Assembly: GCA_964017145.1 (NCBI GenBank)
Contig: OZ024843.1
Span: forward strand, 2,781,001 to 2,845,000
DNA length: 64,000 bases
Reading direction: 5' to 3'
Source of the DNA: Agrocybe praecox
Lineage: Eukaryota > Basidiomycota > Agaricomycetes > Agaricales > Agrocybaceae
The notes under the pieces are model-generated. The model did not search any database, was not told the DNA's origin, and was given only the letters and a program-made list of their open reading frames with translations. This document shows positions 11,343-23,723 of this stretch, piece by piece (position 1 is the stretch's first letter; each line of letters opens with the position of its first letter). The position numbers and the translations under genes are program-made.

Positions 11343-14300
11343 TCATATGCAAACGTCACGTCCACTACATTTCTTGCATTGGATATTTACCGACGCTTTC
11401 ATTATCGAGATACCTTCAACTTCCATCCGAGTTTTCAGCTTCCTTAATTGCTTTTCCCGCGAGACGAACGAGCCGCTCTTGCGTGGTACAACGGAAGAAG
11501 AGACAATTGTCTGATCATCATCAAGAGTCATACGCTCGGGAGGTGGTGGAGCCACAGATGAAGTCGCGCGAGCACCCCATGATAGAGGCATGAACTTTGA
11601 GAAAGTTTGGAATGTCAATCGAGGAGAAATGGGTGAAGTAACGAGGGAAGAAATTGAAGATGTGTTTGAAGTCACTGAAGATTGAGAGTCCCGCTTTGAT
11701 GATGATGACCGGATGGATGGTTGAGGGGGGTGTTGAGAGTAAGAGAAAATATCGTCACGAGAGAGGTCGACACTCTTCATTTGCGAGGACGACTCGGTGT
11801 ACTGACTATTTGCGGTATTGAAGAAGGCCGCGGCAGGGAGCGCGGCGTGATCATTTGTGGATCTGCGGAAAGAATGGGCGTTCATCGCGACATTCGTCGA
11901 AGAAACTGAACACAGAATGATTAGTAAGACCTACGAATGACAGGTGACTGGGGTATCAAGGGCGAACCATTTGAACTTCCTCCTTTACCTGAGTTGACTG
12001 GGAGCAAAGGCTTCCGAGAGGGTTGACGAATAAACGTGGACGTTGGAATCATTTTGGGCTTGGTCGCTGCAGGGGGTATGGTACGAATAGGCGATGGTGA
12101 AGACACTGATTGAGGGATAAACGATGGAGTAACGCCTTCACGCTTGTTTGGCGGCGTGACGAAGGAGTTGCCAACAGATGGTATCGTCGTCGTCTTGGAT
12201 TCGGTGGCAGGCGAAGGAAGGACGACGGAGGGCTTAACGCTAACGAGTCGAGGTATTGCAGAGGGTGAAGTAGGCCGTGGGATCATGGAAGGAGAAGTAG
12301 GACGAGCAGTAGACGAAGGAGGCGTGACAACGATTGTTACCGGAGGAGCAGGAACAGGGGAAGGTTCGGGTTCAACTTTTAATGGGCGTCCAAAGTTAAA
12401 CGGAATGGCACGGCTCAGATCCTCCTCTTCTTCCTCGTCATCGTCATCCCCAAAGTTAAGCGCAGGGAGAATAGGAGGATCTGAGATACGCTTGACAGGA
12501 GAGCAAACTTGAATTTGTTTGACTTCCTCTACCTCTTCTTCCTCATCCGGAGGTGTGAATGTGATGCAGATACCTCCAGCCTCACCAAACATATCGTCGT
12601 CGTCATCGATCTCGCTTTGAGTTCCTTCCTCCTCTTCTTCATCCTCGGCGACGATTGACAGTCGCCTCTCCTGCTCAACTTCAAGCTCGTCCTCAACGAT
12701 AGGAATGCCAACTCCATCGGGTAAGAAGAAAGATGCATCATCATTCATCGCGAACTTGAACCCGCTCGAGAAAATGTTCTTGCTCTTCTCATAAGAGTAC
12801 TGCGAAGGACTGCTGGGTACGGAGCATGTCGTATCGCTGTCGTCTTCGAGGCATCCAAAGAATTTATCAACCGGCTGATCCTCCTCCTCCTCCTTGGGAG
12901 GGGTCCGAAGCTGAAGTTGCCCACCGAAGGGGAACGTCCACGTCTTAGACAAGGTCGCGCGCCTCTCATGACTACTCCGAGGTGGGGTGAAGACCTGAGG
13001 TCGAGGAGTGGTAGGGGAGGATGGTAGTGCAGAGTTCTCCAGATGTGAGACAGAACGTGGTAAATCTTCTTCTGACCCGAAGGACGACGAGGACTGGAGG
13101 CTCATATCAGTATCTGCCTCATCCTCATCCTCGTAGCCGGCCAGGCCGTTATCCTCTTCCTCGGAGTAAGCACAATCGTCCTCCTCCTCTTGAACAGACT
13201 TGAGGGGGAAACCGAAGGGGCGGTTGCTTTCGTCGGAAGATTCTGGCTCAACGTCAGTCAAGGAACTCTCAGAGTCGACAGAGGCGAATCCAAGCCCATG
13301 TTTCTTGGCTAGGGTAAGGGGTCGACCGAAGCTTTCGAAGGATCGGGGAGTGGGAGTTGTCAAAGGATCGCTTTCTTCCTTGATCTTCTTTTGCCTCTCA
13401 TTCTCGAGCTCTTTCTTGACTTGTTCAAGTTGCGATTCGAGTTCAGCAATTCGAACCTTGGACGCGGAGTTCTCGGCCTTTAGGTTCGTCATTTCTGTGT
13501 CCCAGTCGTTCTTCTCTTGCTCGTGCGCAGCGAAAAGATTGTCCAGCTCCTCCATCTTCTTCTTGAGCACATCCTTCTCCACCTCCAATAAACCAACGCG
13601 GGACCGTGCAACCCAAGCATCCCGGCGCTCGTTCTCAACCCTTTTCGTCAAGACGTTCATTTGGTTTTCCATGTCGCTAACGCGCGTGCGCCAGCCGTCC
13701 ACGTCCCGCTTTAGTTCATCCCTCTCCGACTTGAGGTCCGCAATCAAGCGAAGCATCTCGTCGCTGGGTTCGCTAGAAGCACTGTTTAACATATCACTCG
13801 AGGAAGAGAAGCTCGATGCGACCGACGCAGGCCGCGAGCTGCTCCCATTGGAATACCCACCCGACTCCCTCCTCCTCATGGATAGAGCACGCTCCAAATC
13901 CGTTATCCGCGCAAGAAGCGCATTATGGGACTTGAAGAGAAAATGCTGCTCACTCGCGCTGAGAGGCCTCGTTTGTGTCGGGTGGCCGGCAAAAACCTCG
14001 TCGTCCGTGCTGGCGCTGATGGAATCTTTCGAGTAACGACGACCGAATGTGGGAGTCATTTCCGGTGTGGGAAGACCCGCCATGTTCATCAGTGTCACAC
14101 TATTTTGGGATGATCGTTTGTATGAAATGCTACTTCTTTTCGCTGGTTTGCGCTCTTCATCAAGGGACTTTGATCTCTCAATTTGATCCAAAGCGAGATT
14201 TAGAATTGGCTTTCGTGATGCTTGGTTCGAAGGCGTTGGTGAAATGATGAGAGAGGCCCGCCGTGGTTGTTTCTCAGAAGCCGAATTAAGGTTGTTGTCA

Positions 14301-15346
14301 ACCGAAGAAATCGGTGTCAGGGAAAGCGAACGAAGACCGCCACGAGGACTCGGGGTGGGAGAAGGAGAAGGTAGACATGGAACAACAGAAGAAATGGTAT
14401 CAGGCGTGAGAGACAAAGGTCGTAAGTTGAGATTCGAAGGTCGAGGTTTTGCGGGCGTAGCCTTGGTGATGGCTAGGGATGGGGTGATTGGGGTATTTGG
14501 AGTGATGGGAGTATTGGGCGGGGGCAAGTTCTCCTTACTAGCGCTCGCAGAGGGCAATTCGACAGTCTCATCTTCCTCCTCCTCTTCCAATAGAGTCCCA
14601 AGCTGGTCCTTAGCAGATGAGGATGGACCAAGAAGTTTGAAAGAATCCCGTTTATTAGCCGTCAAGGAGTTTGTGTAGCTAGAAGACTTGGCGGCTAAGC
14701 ATACGTAAAATAAATAATGTCAATCAGAAAAGCGGCAGATTTCGAAGACGAAGAATACGTACTGAAGTCGCACAGCATTTTCTCGATGTCAGGCGTGGTG
14801 ATGTCGGGAATTTCAACTTTGTTGAAGGAGACGTCGGGTTTTCCCTCGAGAGCCCAGAGGGCACGGCGACGGATGGAGTCCTTCTCGCCTAGGTTGATAT
14901 TGTCCTCTGGGGTAAAGACGGGAAGATCAGGAAGAGCGACACCCATTAATTCTGCGGACTCTCGTCGAGTAGATACGGAAGAACGACGACGGTGATGGGA
15001 GTTTCTTTTGGTGGAAGGAAGGAGAACTGGAGCTGATGTCGGTAGAGGAGCAGGGGCCGAGTTATTAGGGAAAGAAAAATGAGACAGTTCGTTTAAATTC
15101 GTAGACTTGAATGAAATGGACGCAGAAGAGGAAATAGAGGCGTTGCGAGAATGCGATCGGGTGTGACTGTGTCTTCCACCTTTCGTCACTGCTGCTGCTG
15201 CCGATGGAAGTGCCTTGCCCAGCTTGAAGGTTTCAAACTGCGGTGGATGAGCGACATGGCTACGACGACAACAGCAAACTTACCCTGTTCCTCGCAGCGA
15301 GGTCGTCTCTGGGAGTGAGATCAAAAGCTGGAGCAGAAAAATCCAT
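11343..15346 (-). CDS. Large Ser/Pro/acidic-rich coiled-coil protein, function unknown
   Basis: About 1,280 residues. The start MDFSAPAFDLTPRD at 15346 joins, across a 51-bp intron, to FETFKLGKALPSAAAAV. A SRSHSRNAS-type basic/Ser stretch and IPDITTPDIEKML follow. The third exon is an uninterrupted run of about 900 codons. It has Pro/Ser/Thr-Pro-rich flanks, a clear coiled coil in the middle (ERDELKRDVDGWRTRVSDME through ELESQLEQVKKELENERQ) and many Glu/Asp clusters (EEEEEDETVE, DDDDEEEEE). A final exon of about 175 residues ends CKKCSGRDVCI. The junction near 11.9 kb is uncertain: a GTTCGC donor gives a correct phase but is not canonical. The many S/T-P sites suggest kinase control. I do not recognise the family; a cytoskeletal or polarity scaffold is only a guess. 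Confidence 0.75.
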
Positions 15347-15551
15347 GGTGTAAAAAAGAAAGTCGGCCCAGGATATGGGATTGAAAAAAGGAAAGGAATT
15401 GCCGGATGGCTTGAGGAGAGGAGAGCAGCAGGCGCTCAGAGATGGGTGTGGCAGCAGCACAGAATCCGAACCAACTCACCACATCACCAAATACAAAAGT
15501 TCAGTCTCCGCATAAATTTATTTAAACCCCTGGGCCTTCCATCAAACCATC

Positions 15552-16472
15552 ATGGATCCGCACAAGTCTCTGTTCTTCCTCTGTGATGTACAAACTAAAT
15601 TCAGTCTGTCTTTTTTTCTTTTCTTTTTATTTTCTGTCAAATAATATTCTGCTAGAACCTGCCATATACGCCTACGAACATGTAGTGGCCACTGCAAACA
15701 AGATGGTCAGGCTTGCAAAGGTATTCAATTCTATTTATTCACTTCATGTAACCATACTCACAGCCGCCTCACTCCAGTTGCTGGAGATACCCGTAGTATG
15801 CACGACCCAAAACACCAAAGGTACTCAAAGCACATCCATCCTCACCACCCACGCGCGCTGAGTCGCCAAGCTAGCTTTGGGTCCCACAGATCCCGCCATC
15901 GACCTCCCATCTCTCGGCCAAGATCTCCTCCTAGGGCCCTTTGACAAGACACTTTTCTCCATGCTTGTCCCAGACGTACGCGCTATTCTCGACTCGCGTC
16001 CAGCCGTCACATCCATTGTCATATTTGGCATCGAGGTCCGTTCGATAGCGTTTCTCGATGACCGTTAAGCGGCATATAACTTGTCCTCCAGTCACATGTC
16101 TGTGTCCTCCAAACCGTCTTGTCCATCCTCGCCCTCGACAAGAAATACGCCATCTACATTGTCGCTGATGGTGTCTCCTCATGCAACTCCTTCGAGGTGC
16201 CCATCGCTTTGGATCGCATGCGCACTCAGGGCGCCGTGATCAGCACCAGCGAAAGCATCGCATTCGAACTCATGCGCGATGCCAGTTCCACTCATTTCAA
16301 GGCTTTTAGTCGGTTCATCAAGGACGTTAAAGAAAGCACAAAGATATCCGGAGAAGCTTTACTTCAGGGCCGCGTAGGCTCCCCCGCTTCTTCTGCCTTG
16401 TCAGCTAAAGTAGACCCTACAGCAGAAGTTGCCAGCGGCGGCGTTGTGATTGGACTCAAGAGTGCCATGTAG
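15552..16472 (+). CDS. Isochorismatase-like cysteine hydrolase (ISOC1/2 type)
   Basis: About 232-residue alpha/beta hydrolase of the isochorismatase superfamily. The catalytic triad of the family is visible: D12 (FFLCDVQTKF), K78 (GPFDKTLFSM) and C111 (GIESHVCVLQ). EIPVVCTTQNTK and ALGPTDPAIDL lie between them, and YIVADGVSSCN follows. The start at 15552 gives MDPHKSLFF. Introns split KF/KPAIY, LAK/LLE, TK/AL and GIE/SHV, all with clean phase. Fungal and animal members of this subgroup have no firmly settled substrate. The gene diverges from the large coiled-coil gene across only 205 bp (15347-15551), so the two probably share a promoter region. Confidence 0.93.
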
Positions 16473-16543
16473 AAAGATTCGCATGATCAAATAGAGCTGC
16501 ATCGGTATATAATATATAAAAGATGTCCATGTGGTCTGATATA

Positions 16544-17566
16544 TCAATTGATAGGATTGCTAGCAGGATCTGCGATAACACGACCTGCTTCGTTCCCTGC
16601 AGAAGGACCATGAAGTGCGTTGATTTTGGCGTTGCGCTCCAGCTGTATATGATGTCAAATGCTATCAGATACATGCAATCAGTATGCGACTCAAAAATAC
16701 TTACAGTTCGCTGCTCATTTGTCCTAGTTGCCTCTTCAGCTCGGGCCGACTTGATATTCACGGAGTCTTTGATGTTCACCAGTTTATTGGCCGTCGACTG
16801 CAGAGAGAAGATATATATTTTCCGAAGTGAATTGTTACTCCAGACGATATCTAAATTCAGCGACGTACCTCGTATTCCTTTTGCGCCGCCTGTAGATCAG
16901 CAACGACCATATTGTGTTTATGCTCCGCCTTGATCAGGTCTTTCTTCGCAGATTGCTCCTTCTTCTCAAGTTTCTCTAGCTTGCTTTCCATTTTCGCAGC
17001 TTGCTGTAGGGGGTATTGGCATCAACATTGCGATCATTATGAAAAGAGGAGAAGGAAAGGGAGGAACGGTATCAGCCTTTTTGTGCGTGTATCACATAGC
17101 ACTAATAAGTGTAACAATGCACAGGCTTAATAGTGATATTCGCTTCTGCGTCATAACCACTTCGGGTATATAATGTGAAAGTAAAATTCCAACTTCAACC
17201 CTCCCCGATGAAATGAACACAAATAACGCATGATGAATCGGATAGGCACAAGGAGGAAGAAAGGAAGAGCAGACGAACTGATGCACCGGGATCGAGAACG
17301 AATGGATATAGACATGGACAAGCAAAGTTACTCGGAGGAGAGGACGACGAAGACGACGACGACAGCCCCTTATCAAATTAAATGATACACACCTTGTGCA
17401 CCTTATTTTCTTCTTTCTCCGAATGCCGCAGGTCCTTCACGACACTCTTCAACCGGTGCTCTTCGTGCTTGCCTTCGTGCATGATCTCCTTTTCCATCTT
17501 CTTGACCGTTTTTGGAGGGAGCGTGTTGCCTTGGATTTGGGTATGACCGGTATCCATCGTTTGCAT
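16544..17566 (-). CDS. Small Lys/Glu-rich coiled-coil protein CC-A (paralogue of CC-B at 37 kb)
   Basis: About 165 residues, almost wholly charged helix. Exon 1 holds TVKKMEKEIMHEGKHEEH and VVKDLRHSEKEENKVHK. After an unusually long 389-bp intron (17004-17392), QAAKMESKLEKLEKKEQS and AEHKHNMVVADLQAAQ follow. The last exon reads ERNAKINALHGPSAG and ends DPASNPIN. Exon boundaries and order match CC-B (NEEKALKNAVKDLNHTEK, KARNARLNAIRGPS), so they are paralogues. Similar mushroom proteins are, from memory, sometimes labelled DNA-binding protein Ncp1; I could not verify this. A TGACGTCA palindrome lies 250 bp upstream. Confidence 0.8.
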
Positions 17567-18119
17567 ATACAGTCACTGTTCGCTTTTCGTTGGTGGAAGG
17601 GTAATTAATGAATCAGATGAGGGTATGCGCTACGGGTTCGTTTCGTCGTGTACAAGGGTCGATTGAGGTGGTGTTCAAAGTATTTCTCGTCTCCAAGAGT
17701 TGGGAGTCGGGTTGTATCTTTCAAATGTCTCGCCTTTATCCAAATTCTTATTTATCTTCAGCCAGCCGCGCCCACTCGAAGTCAGCACGAATGCGAAATA
17801 CGGGTATCGGCTCATTGACGTCATTATGTACCGCACGGGAGGTACGCGTAATTAGCCTTAATTGGAAGGGCGCGTCAAATTTCCAATGGAGTGCCGCGGA
17901 CGCACCACCATCCATGCCAGGCTAGCATTTTGTAGAGCGCCATGATACCATCTAGAAGGTATTGTCTCGTGAAGTGTATATCGGGCGGTTCTGGAGTAAA
18001 ATCGCACTTTTTACTCGAGATTTTCTTCCATATTTTTCATTTGTAAAACAAAACATAGTCGTATTTCCAACCCAACCATACATTTAAAATTCGAACATTG
18101 TAGAATTATAGTATCTGGA
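17567..18119. other. Intergenic: CC-A promoter
   Basis: Separates the CC-A start from the GH35 copy A stop. It contains the CRE palindrome at 17816-17823. No exon is seen. Confidence 0.5.
17816..17823. promoter_or_regulatory. Perfect CRE palindrome TGACGTCA upstream of CC-A
   Basis: Eight-base ATF/CREB site, 250 bp before the CC-A start codon. The same octamer occurs upstream of CC-B and of the small basic gene at 58.7 kb. Confidence 0.5.
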
Positions 18120-21100
18120 CTAAAATGCGCCAGGACGATGTGACCAAGCTGGAGCAGGTTGATTGACGACAGCAGGCATACTGCTCACTACCTTGGAAGT
18201 GAATTGCAATTCGACCGAGTCAAGTTTCGCTCCGGTCGCATCTGCAGCCCACAGCGATATCGCTAAGGTATTTTGACCTTGGTAGTTTAGAATTCCTTGA
18301 GCTAGAAACGTTCATGTTGAGTATACTTCTATCGCATTGGGGATAACGAGAATAGGAGTTGCTGTACTCACGGACAGGGAATGTCTTTTGTGGCCCAATG
18401 TGGTTCACTGAGAATGCCCCTAAGTATCAAGGTCTCAACACATAGGAAATCAACACCTACCATATTTTCCAAACTGGTATCCGTTTACGTAGAGCTGATA
18501 GATTATTTCTAGGATCAGTGGGCTGTTCTGGTAGACAGAGACCTCATCGTACCTGTGCGCGGAAGTGCTTTGTAGGAGTCGTCGAGTTTCCGACAACAAT
18601 TGATATAGGATAATCAACCCCTTCAGGGATGTTAAGGTTGAATTCAGTCCTATCGGTATGGTTAGCATCCGTGCGGATTTGTACTATACGAATCATCTAC
18701 CTGAACATACTGACTCCTGCCGCTGAAATCCCAGTAGTTGGCTTCCCAGAAGACCATGTCGCATCATTAAATCCTGGTAGATGCCATCCTATTGGTTGGT
18801 ATCATCGGTTATTATTTCGATTCGTGGCCCTCAAAAAGAAGTGTTATTTCACACATACCTTGTCGTTCAGAGAAGAGACCTCCTTCATTCAAAGGACCCC
18901 GGGTACGATCGACGAACTAGACAACAATTAGAGAAAGAAAGCCAAGTATATGCGCAATGAATCAGCTTACATCCTCTCCCCCAAGATTCCCTGCAACCTT
19001 CCAGGTGTTGACAACAGTCGAAGGACTACCAACAAAAGAGTAGCTCATTACTCCTCTCGGCGTCTTGAAATCGTCACTTGCAGAGGCCCAGTCCTCTTCG
19101 TATCCCATATGGTCTTGCAAGATAGTGATGACATGGTTTGTGCCCTTGGCCAAAGACTTGGGGAACGAAAACGTCCCTTCGTATTCGTTGAACGCCGGGT
19201 CGCCCACCCAAGATCCAACAAAAGTCGAGTCCAGCCAAACTGAATAACCGAATGCGGAACCACCAACGAGGTCGATTTTGAAAGCCGTTTCGGCGCCTGT
19301 AGATGAGAAGTGCGCGCGCCAAAGGATATTTCCGGTATGGAAACCATAATCACCGGCATATAGGACGACTGGCGTGGAAGGAATGACTGGATTGACAGTA
19401 GAAGTATGATCGGCAGCAGTCCACAGCGCGTCTGAGTATTTTGTGGATATTTCAGGCAAGCTATCCGCCGTTTTCTAGACCAGGAAATGTTTCAAAACGC
19501 GTATATAGTGGCTATAAGACCATGGATACTCACCCATGGCAGAAGCGAGAGATTGGGTAACGCAACAGTTGGAAGCGTCACTGATTTCTGAGCAATCAAA
19601 GTCCCATATGTGGTCTTCTTAGCCGATAGAGGGATTCCATTGAAGGTCAAAGCTCTCGAATTCGCGGCTGGTGCAATGACTTCAAAGCTGGTTGTACTGT
19701 TGAGGTCGCCCGTTAAAGAAAGAACTCCACCATTTATGGTAGCCGTTCTAACGAGGTAACCTCCCTTGACGATGATGGGATCTTGCCTATTATAATGGGC
19801 CATATCTCCTGTTGTAGGAGGGTGAAGAACCCAGACCTGATAGGCCTCTTTGCGGTCTAGTGCCAAGCAATTAATAATGAACTAAGGGCAGAACGAAACG
19901 ATATAAAATCACTTACCTAAGATGTAGAGAAGAGTATCATTCCCGACTTCGACTACTGTCTGTCCCGAGGTCGTAAACTGGAGAGCTAAAGCCCCGCCTG
20001 CTAGGATCTTCTGTTGTATTTTACCAGTTCCCGATACCACCTTGACGGTAGGTGGTGTAGCAGTGGCGAGCCCGATGGCGGTTTCGTGCAATTCTCCGGC
20101 GTTCCCGTAGAGGATAATAACATTTCGGCCATCGATCGTTGCCCTGTATCAATTTACGTTGGATGTATGAGCTACTGAATGACTGACAAAATGGAATGAT
20201 TTCTGACCATGTCATTATCTCAGCTGTTGAGTATACGAGAGTGGTGGATCCAGCAGCATAGTCGATGACATGGATCTTTGAGTCTTTGCCACTCAGAGTG
20301 AGTGACCCTCCCATAGTTGGGATATTCAGAGAACCGATACTAGTCTGGAGGTTGAGTGTATACGTCTGAACATCATTGCGAGATGTATCGTTCTGCCTAT
20401 AAATTGATAAGGTCTTTGCTCTTCGAACAAATCACTACTGGCAGGAGCATACCTGACAATATAGAATCCAGTTTTATTGCCGACCACGTCCAATACTTGT
20501 GTCGTCTTTAGAGCTGTGTTGCCGGTAAATGAACCCTGGGTGTTGTATATATTCATTGGTCGCGTGGTTAGGTATGCAGGAGAAACGGCTAAGAAGTTAG
20601 CTTGAAGCTTGAGTTCGTAGAATTTCTCTCGTAGGCTGCGGTCTTCTGCTATGGCTGAGCCCTGTAGGTAAGATATTAACTCAAGGTCATTTTTGGTCGT
20701 TGGTTTCACTTACATAGTCGTAGGAAGTATACACACCTTAGAGGGGCTTTCAGTAAATATTCAAAAACATCATACAATATGGTGCTAACCGGGATGAGCT
20801 ATTCCTCCCCAGTTGGTCCCTCCATAAATCATGTAGAGATTAAGGTAAGTTGTAGACATCGCGAATTGGTTTTTGTAGAAAACTAAACGACATGAGTTTT
20901 CTCGCAAACTGAAATAAGACAAACTAAATCACCTCGTTCGAATTCTGGCCCAGTCAAAATAGAACAAGAAGCATAGTTTGAGCCTCCCCTGGAAGTAAGA
21001 TTAACAAAAGAAAACCAAGGGACATAATTTACCAACCATGGATCGAATGCACCTCCTTGGAATTCATAGAGGGCGTTGGGAACGTCGGGAGTGAATTGTA

Positions 21101-22321
21101 GATGGGAACCCCATAACCACCTATAACGGTGTTTAGACGTGCTAAAACAAGGACTCGCAGCCGAACTCACTCCGGGACTGCATCGGAGGCCCAATCGTAT
21201 GGGTGCGAACAGTCAAACCCGTTCGGATAAGAATCGTATCCATAAACGTCGACACTTGTGTAATGACCTCCGGGCCATGCATCGTTAGTGGTAAGGGGGA
21301 CTGTGATTCCAGCGTTGCGCTAAAAAAAAATCGACAGAGAGAGATCAATATTACGTACAGGGTTTGAGGTCTTATATACATACGAATGCTTGCATCAGGT
21401 TGCTTTCATAAACAGGATCTTCTGCGTAGCCATCTGCCCATCCACTATATTCATTTTCAGACTAAAATCAAGAGGAAAGTAAGCAATAGTGATTCATAAA
21501 ATGGGGATCTGGCAAACCTGAACCAAGATGATAGGTCCACCTTTCGTGATTTGGTTAGCTGCTATCCTTGATCCGACCTCCTTGATGTATCCTGCATAGG
21601 CATCAGCGTACGTCGTGTTAGAAGTTCTCCAAAGCCCGGGGGTATGTGTGCCCCAGCCTGGAAATCCTCCAGCAGTCGTTTCCGCATTTATGTAAGGACT
21701 ACAAAAGGTTGGCAATGGTGTCGTGAAAAAAAAATACTCGGAACACTTACCCAGGGCGAGCAATCAAATATATCCCAGCCTGTTTAGCAGCATCGAAGAA
21801 GGGTTGCAGGTCCCGGAATCCTTCGAATGATATGTCTCCTTGTTTACCTTCTAAGATTCCCCAGAATATGTAAAAAGATACTGCATTGAATCCCATGGCT
21901 CTGAGAAGAAAGTAAGTGGATGGTTTAGTTAACAGGGAAGTATTGTACGAACTTGACTTTTTGCAGGACATCCAGATGCAGACTTTGGACGGGCATCCTA
22001 AATGAAGCTGGTTGATATCGAGTAAACTGATGCGAATGTGATTTCTTACCTATACGGGTGAACTTCTCCACTGAAGAGCATTAGGCGCTCGCCATTGATC
22101 ATAAAGGAATATTCATCCCAGGTGACCTGAATCAAGAGGGCTTGTCAATTGAAGAATTATTGAGAGGCTCAAAAAGGACCCACATTAGACTGCAAGTTGT
22201 TCGAGGACGGTGTCTGCGTCGGAAGAACCGATCTCCGCGCAACTTTGTTGGGAAGGATTTCCTTCGTGACCACAAGAACGGCGCATAAAAGAGAGAATAA
22301 CTTCAGAAGGAGAGACCTCAT
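18120..22321 (-). CDS. Secreted GH35 beta-galactosidase, copy A
   Basis: Extracellular exo-beta-galactosidase. The start at 22321 gives a signal peptide ([18 protein letters not shown]). The catalytic barrel follows: [59 protein letters not shown] and [19 protein letters not shown]. The acid/base Glu is in [15 protein letters not shown] and the nucleophile Glu in [12 protein letters not shown]. Jelly-roll domains follow ([29 protein letters not shown]-type beta segments), and the protein ends [14 protein letters not shown]. It is roughly 1,000 residues, normal for fungal LacA-type enzymes, spread over many short introns. It is a clear paralogue of copy B at 39 kb. Copy A has the LEGKQG form where copy B has HEPKRG. 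Confidence 0.95.
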
Positions 22322-23723
22322 CCTGGGCAGTTACATAGGACATCAATAACCAGCGTTCATTTTATACGGATCAATGATACAAGAACAGGTGTCTCTTCCT
22401 AGAAGAAAGTCCGCGTTCTGCCCACACATCGAAGGCACATGGCGCAGGCAATGTGGAACTTGAACATCAGTCTGTTGAGCATAGCAAAGAACTGAAAGAA
22501 GTCGAAGCAAATTTGGGTCGGGTACTAAAGGCTTCCTGCATGGATTCCGTCTGACCGGGAAGCGAGAGGCAATGAAGGATTGTAGCACACACTGGCACAT
22601 ACAACTTTACAGCGGTCCGGAGAGAATACTTGTCAGTGGTGACAGCAGCGTACCGATGTTTTTCCTTCATAAGATTAGATAGAGCAAAAATGGAACAAGA
22701 AGTGGAACGAAATAATGGTCAGACAATTCTCCTGGGCACAAATCGTCCACGGGAGACAGGTGTCGCTCTGTTCTTGAGCGGTTGGACAAAAGTTAGCCCC
22801 GGTGGTTTCAAAGGCACATAGCACAAAATCCAGCCGGTGGAAAGTCAACCAACAGCTCATGCATTGTCCAGCGAAAGGTCGGAAACATCTAGGCCCAAGT
22901 ACTGCCTGAGAGTATAGTCTGGGCGTAACCAATGTAGACCTTGATCCTTGTCCCACGGGCAAAGGTAACATACGGAGCCACATCTCTAGCTATCTCGAGT
23001 TCGAGTTGACGGTCTTTGGACATGTGATTGTGGTGAACTTGGAGCTGAAGCGTTGTAGAGAATGGCTAATACTTCTTGACATCAACAATCTTATATTTCG
23101 CTACTTATTAGCATCATGCAACAGCTTGAATGTAGTCGCTAAACTGAGAAACTCACATTGACGCCTCCAAAGTTCCCAGACGCGTTTACTTTCCCCACAT
23201 TCCCCAGCTTTTCATTGACGAGGATCGCGGGCAGTCTAGTATTCCGGTGGGAGAGGACCGCGAGGCATCATCCAGAGTAATGCAATAGCCTCTACACTCA
23301 TCGAGAACACGATATCGGATTCAGCTTACAGGAGACTACATAACATCACATCTAGGATTTCTGGTTGGTCTTTTCTGATTGTGGTGTTGTGTTCAGTATG
23401 CTGACCCGGAGCATGTGTTCAAACCTGCAAAAATCTCCGTTTCCAGTAGAAATTGCGAGTTATAAGGGAAAAAAGGGCTGTATATATGTAAAACGACCTA
23501 GACGGGTGCACGGGGCATATGACCTGGAATAATTGGATGGATGCGGGTGTTGAGGCCTAGGAGGAGAGGAAAACCCCAGACACATATCCGAAAAAGGAAG
23601 TGACGTACTTATATCGTGATCTCGATGGAAATGTGCCATGTCCGGTCTGCTACCCCTCTTCGCCTTTTATATAACATCGTACCTGCCCGGCGTTTCTTCT
23701 CCAGATCTCTCCCGTCGTCGACA
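22322..23723. other. 1.4-kb intergenic stretch between GH35 copy A and hexokinase
   Basis: Divergent promoter region. On the minus strand near 23.16-23.26 kb there is a short protein-like stretch (LPAILVNEKLGNVGKVNASG) followed by a GTGAGT donor-like site, but I could not chain it into a gene. TGACGTAC at 23601-23608 is a partial ATF-type site upstream of hexokinase. Confidence 0.4.

Noticed and set aside
13200..14036. 278-codon plus-strand open frame inside the large coiled-coil gene
   Set aside because: Antisense shadow of a Ser/Glu-rich coding region, with Ser/Phe-rich nonsense composition.
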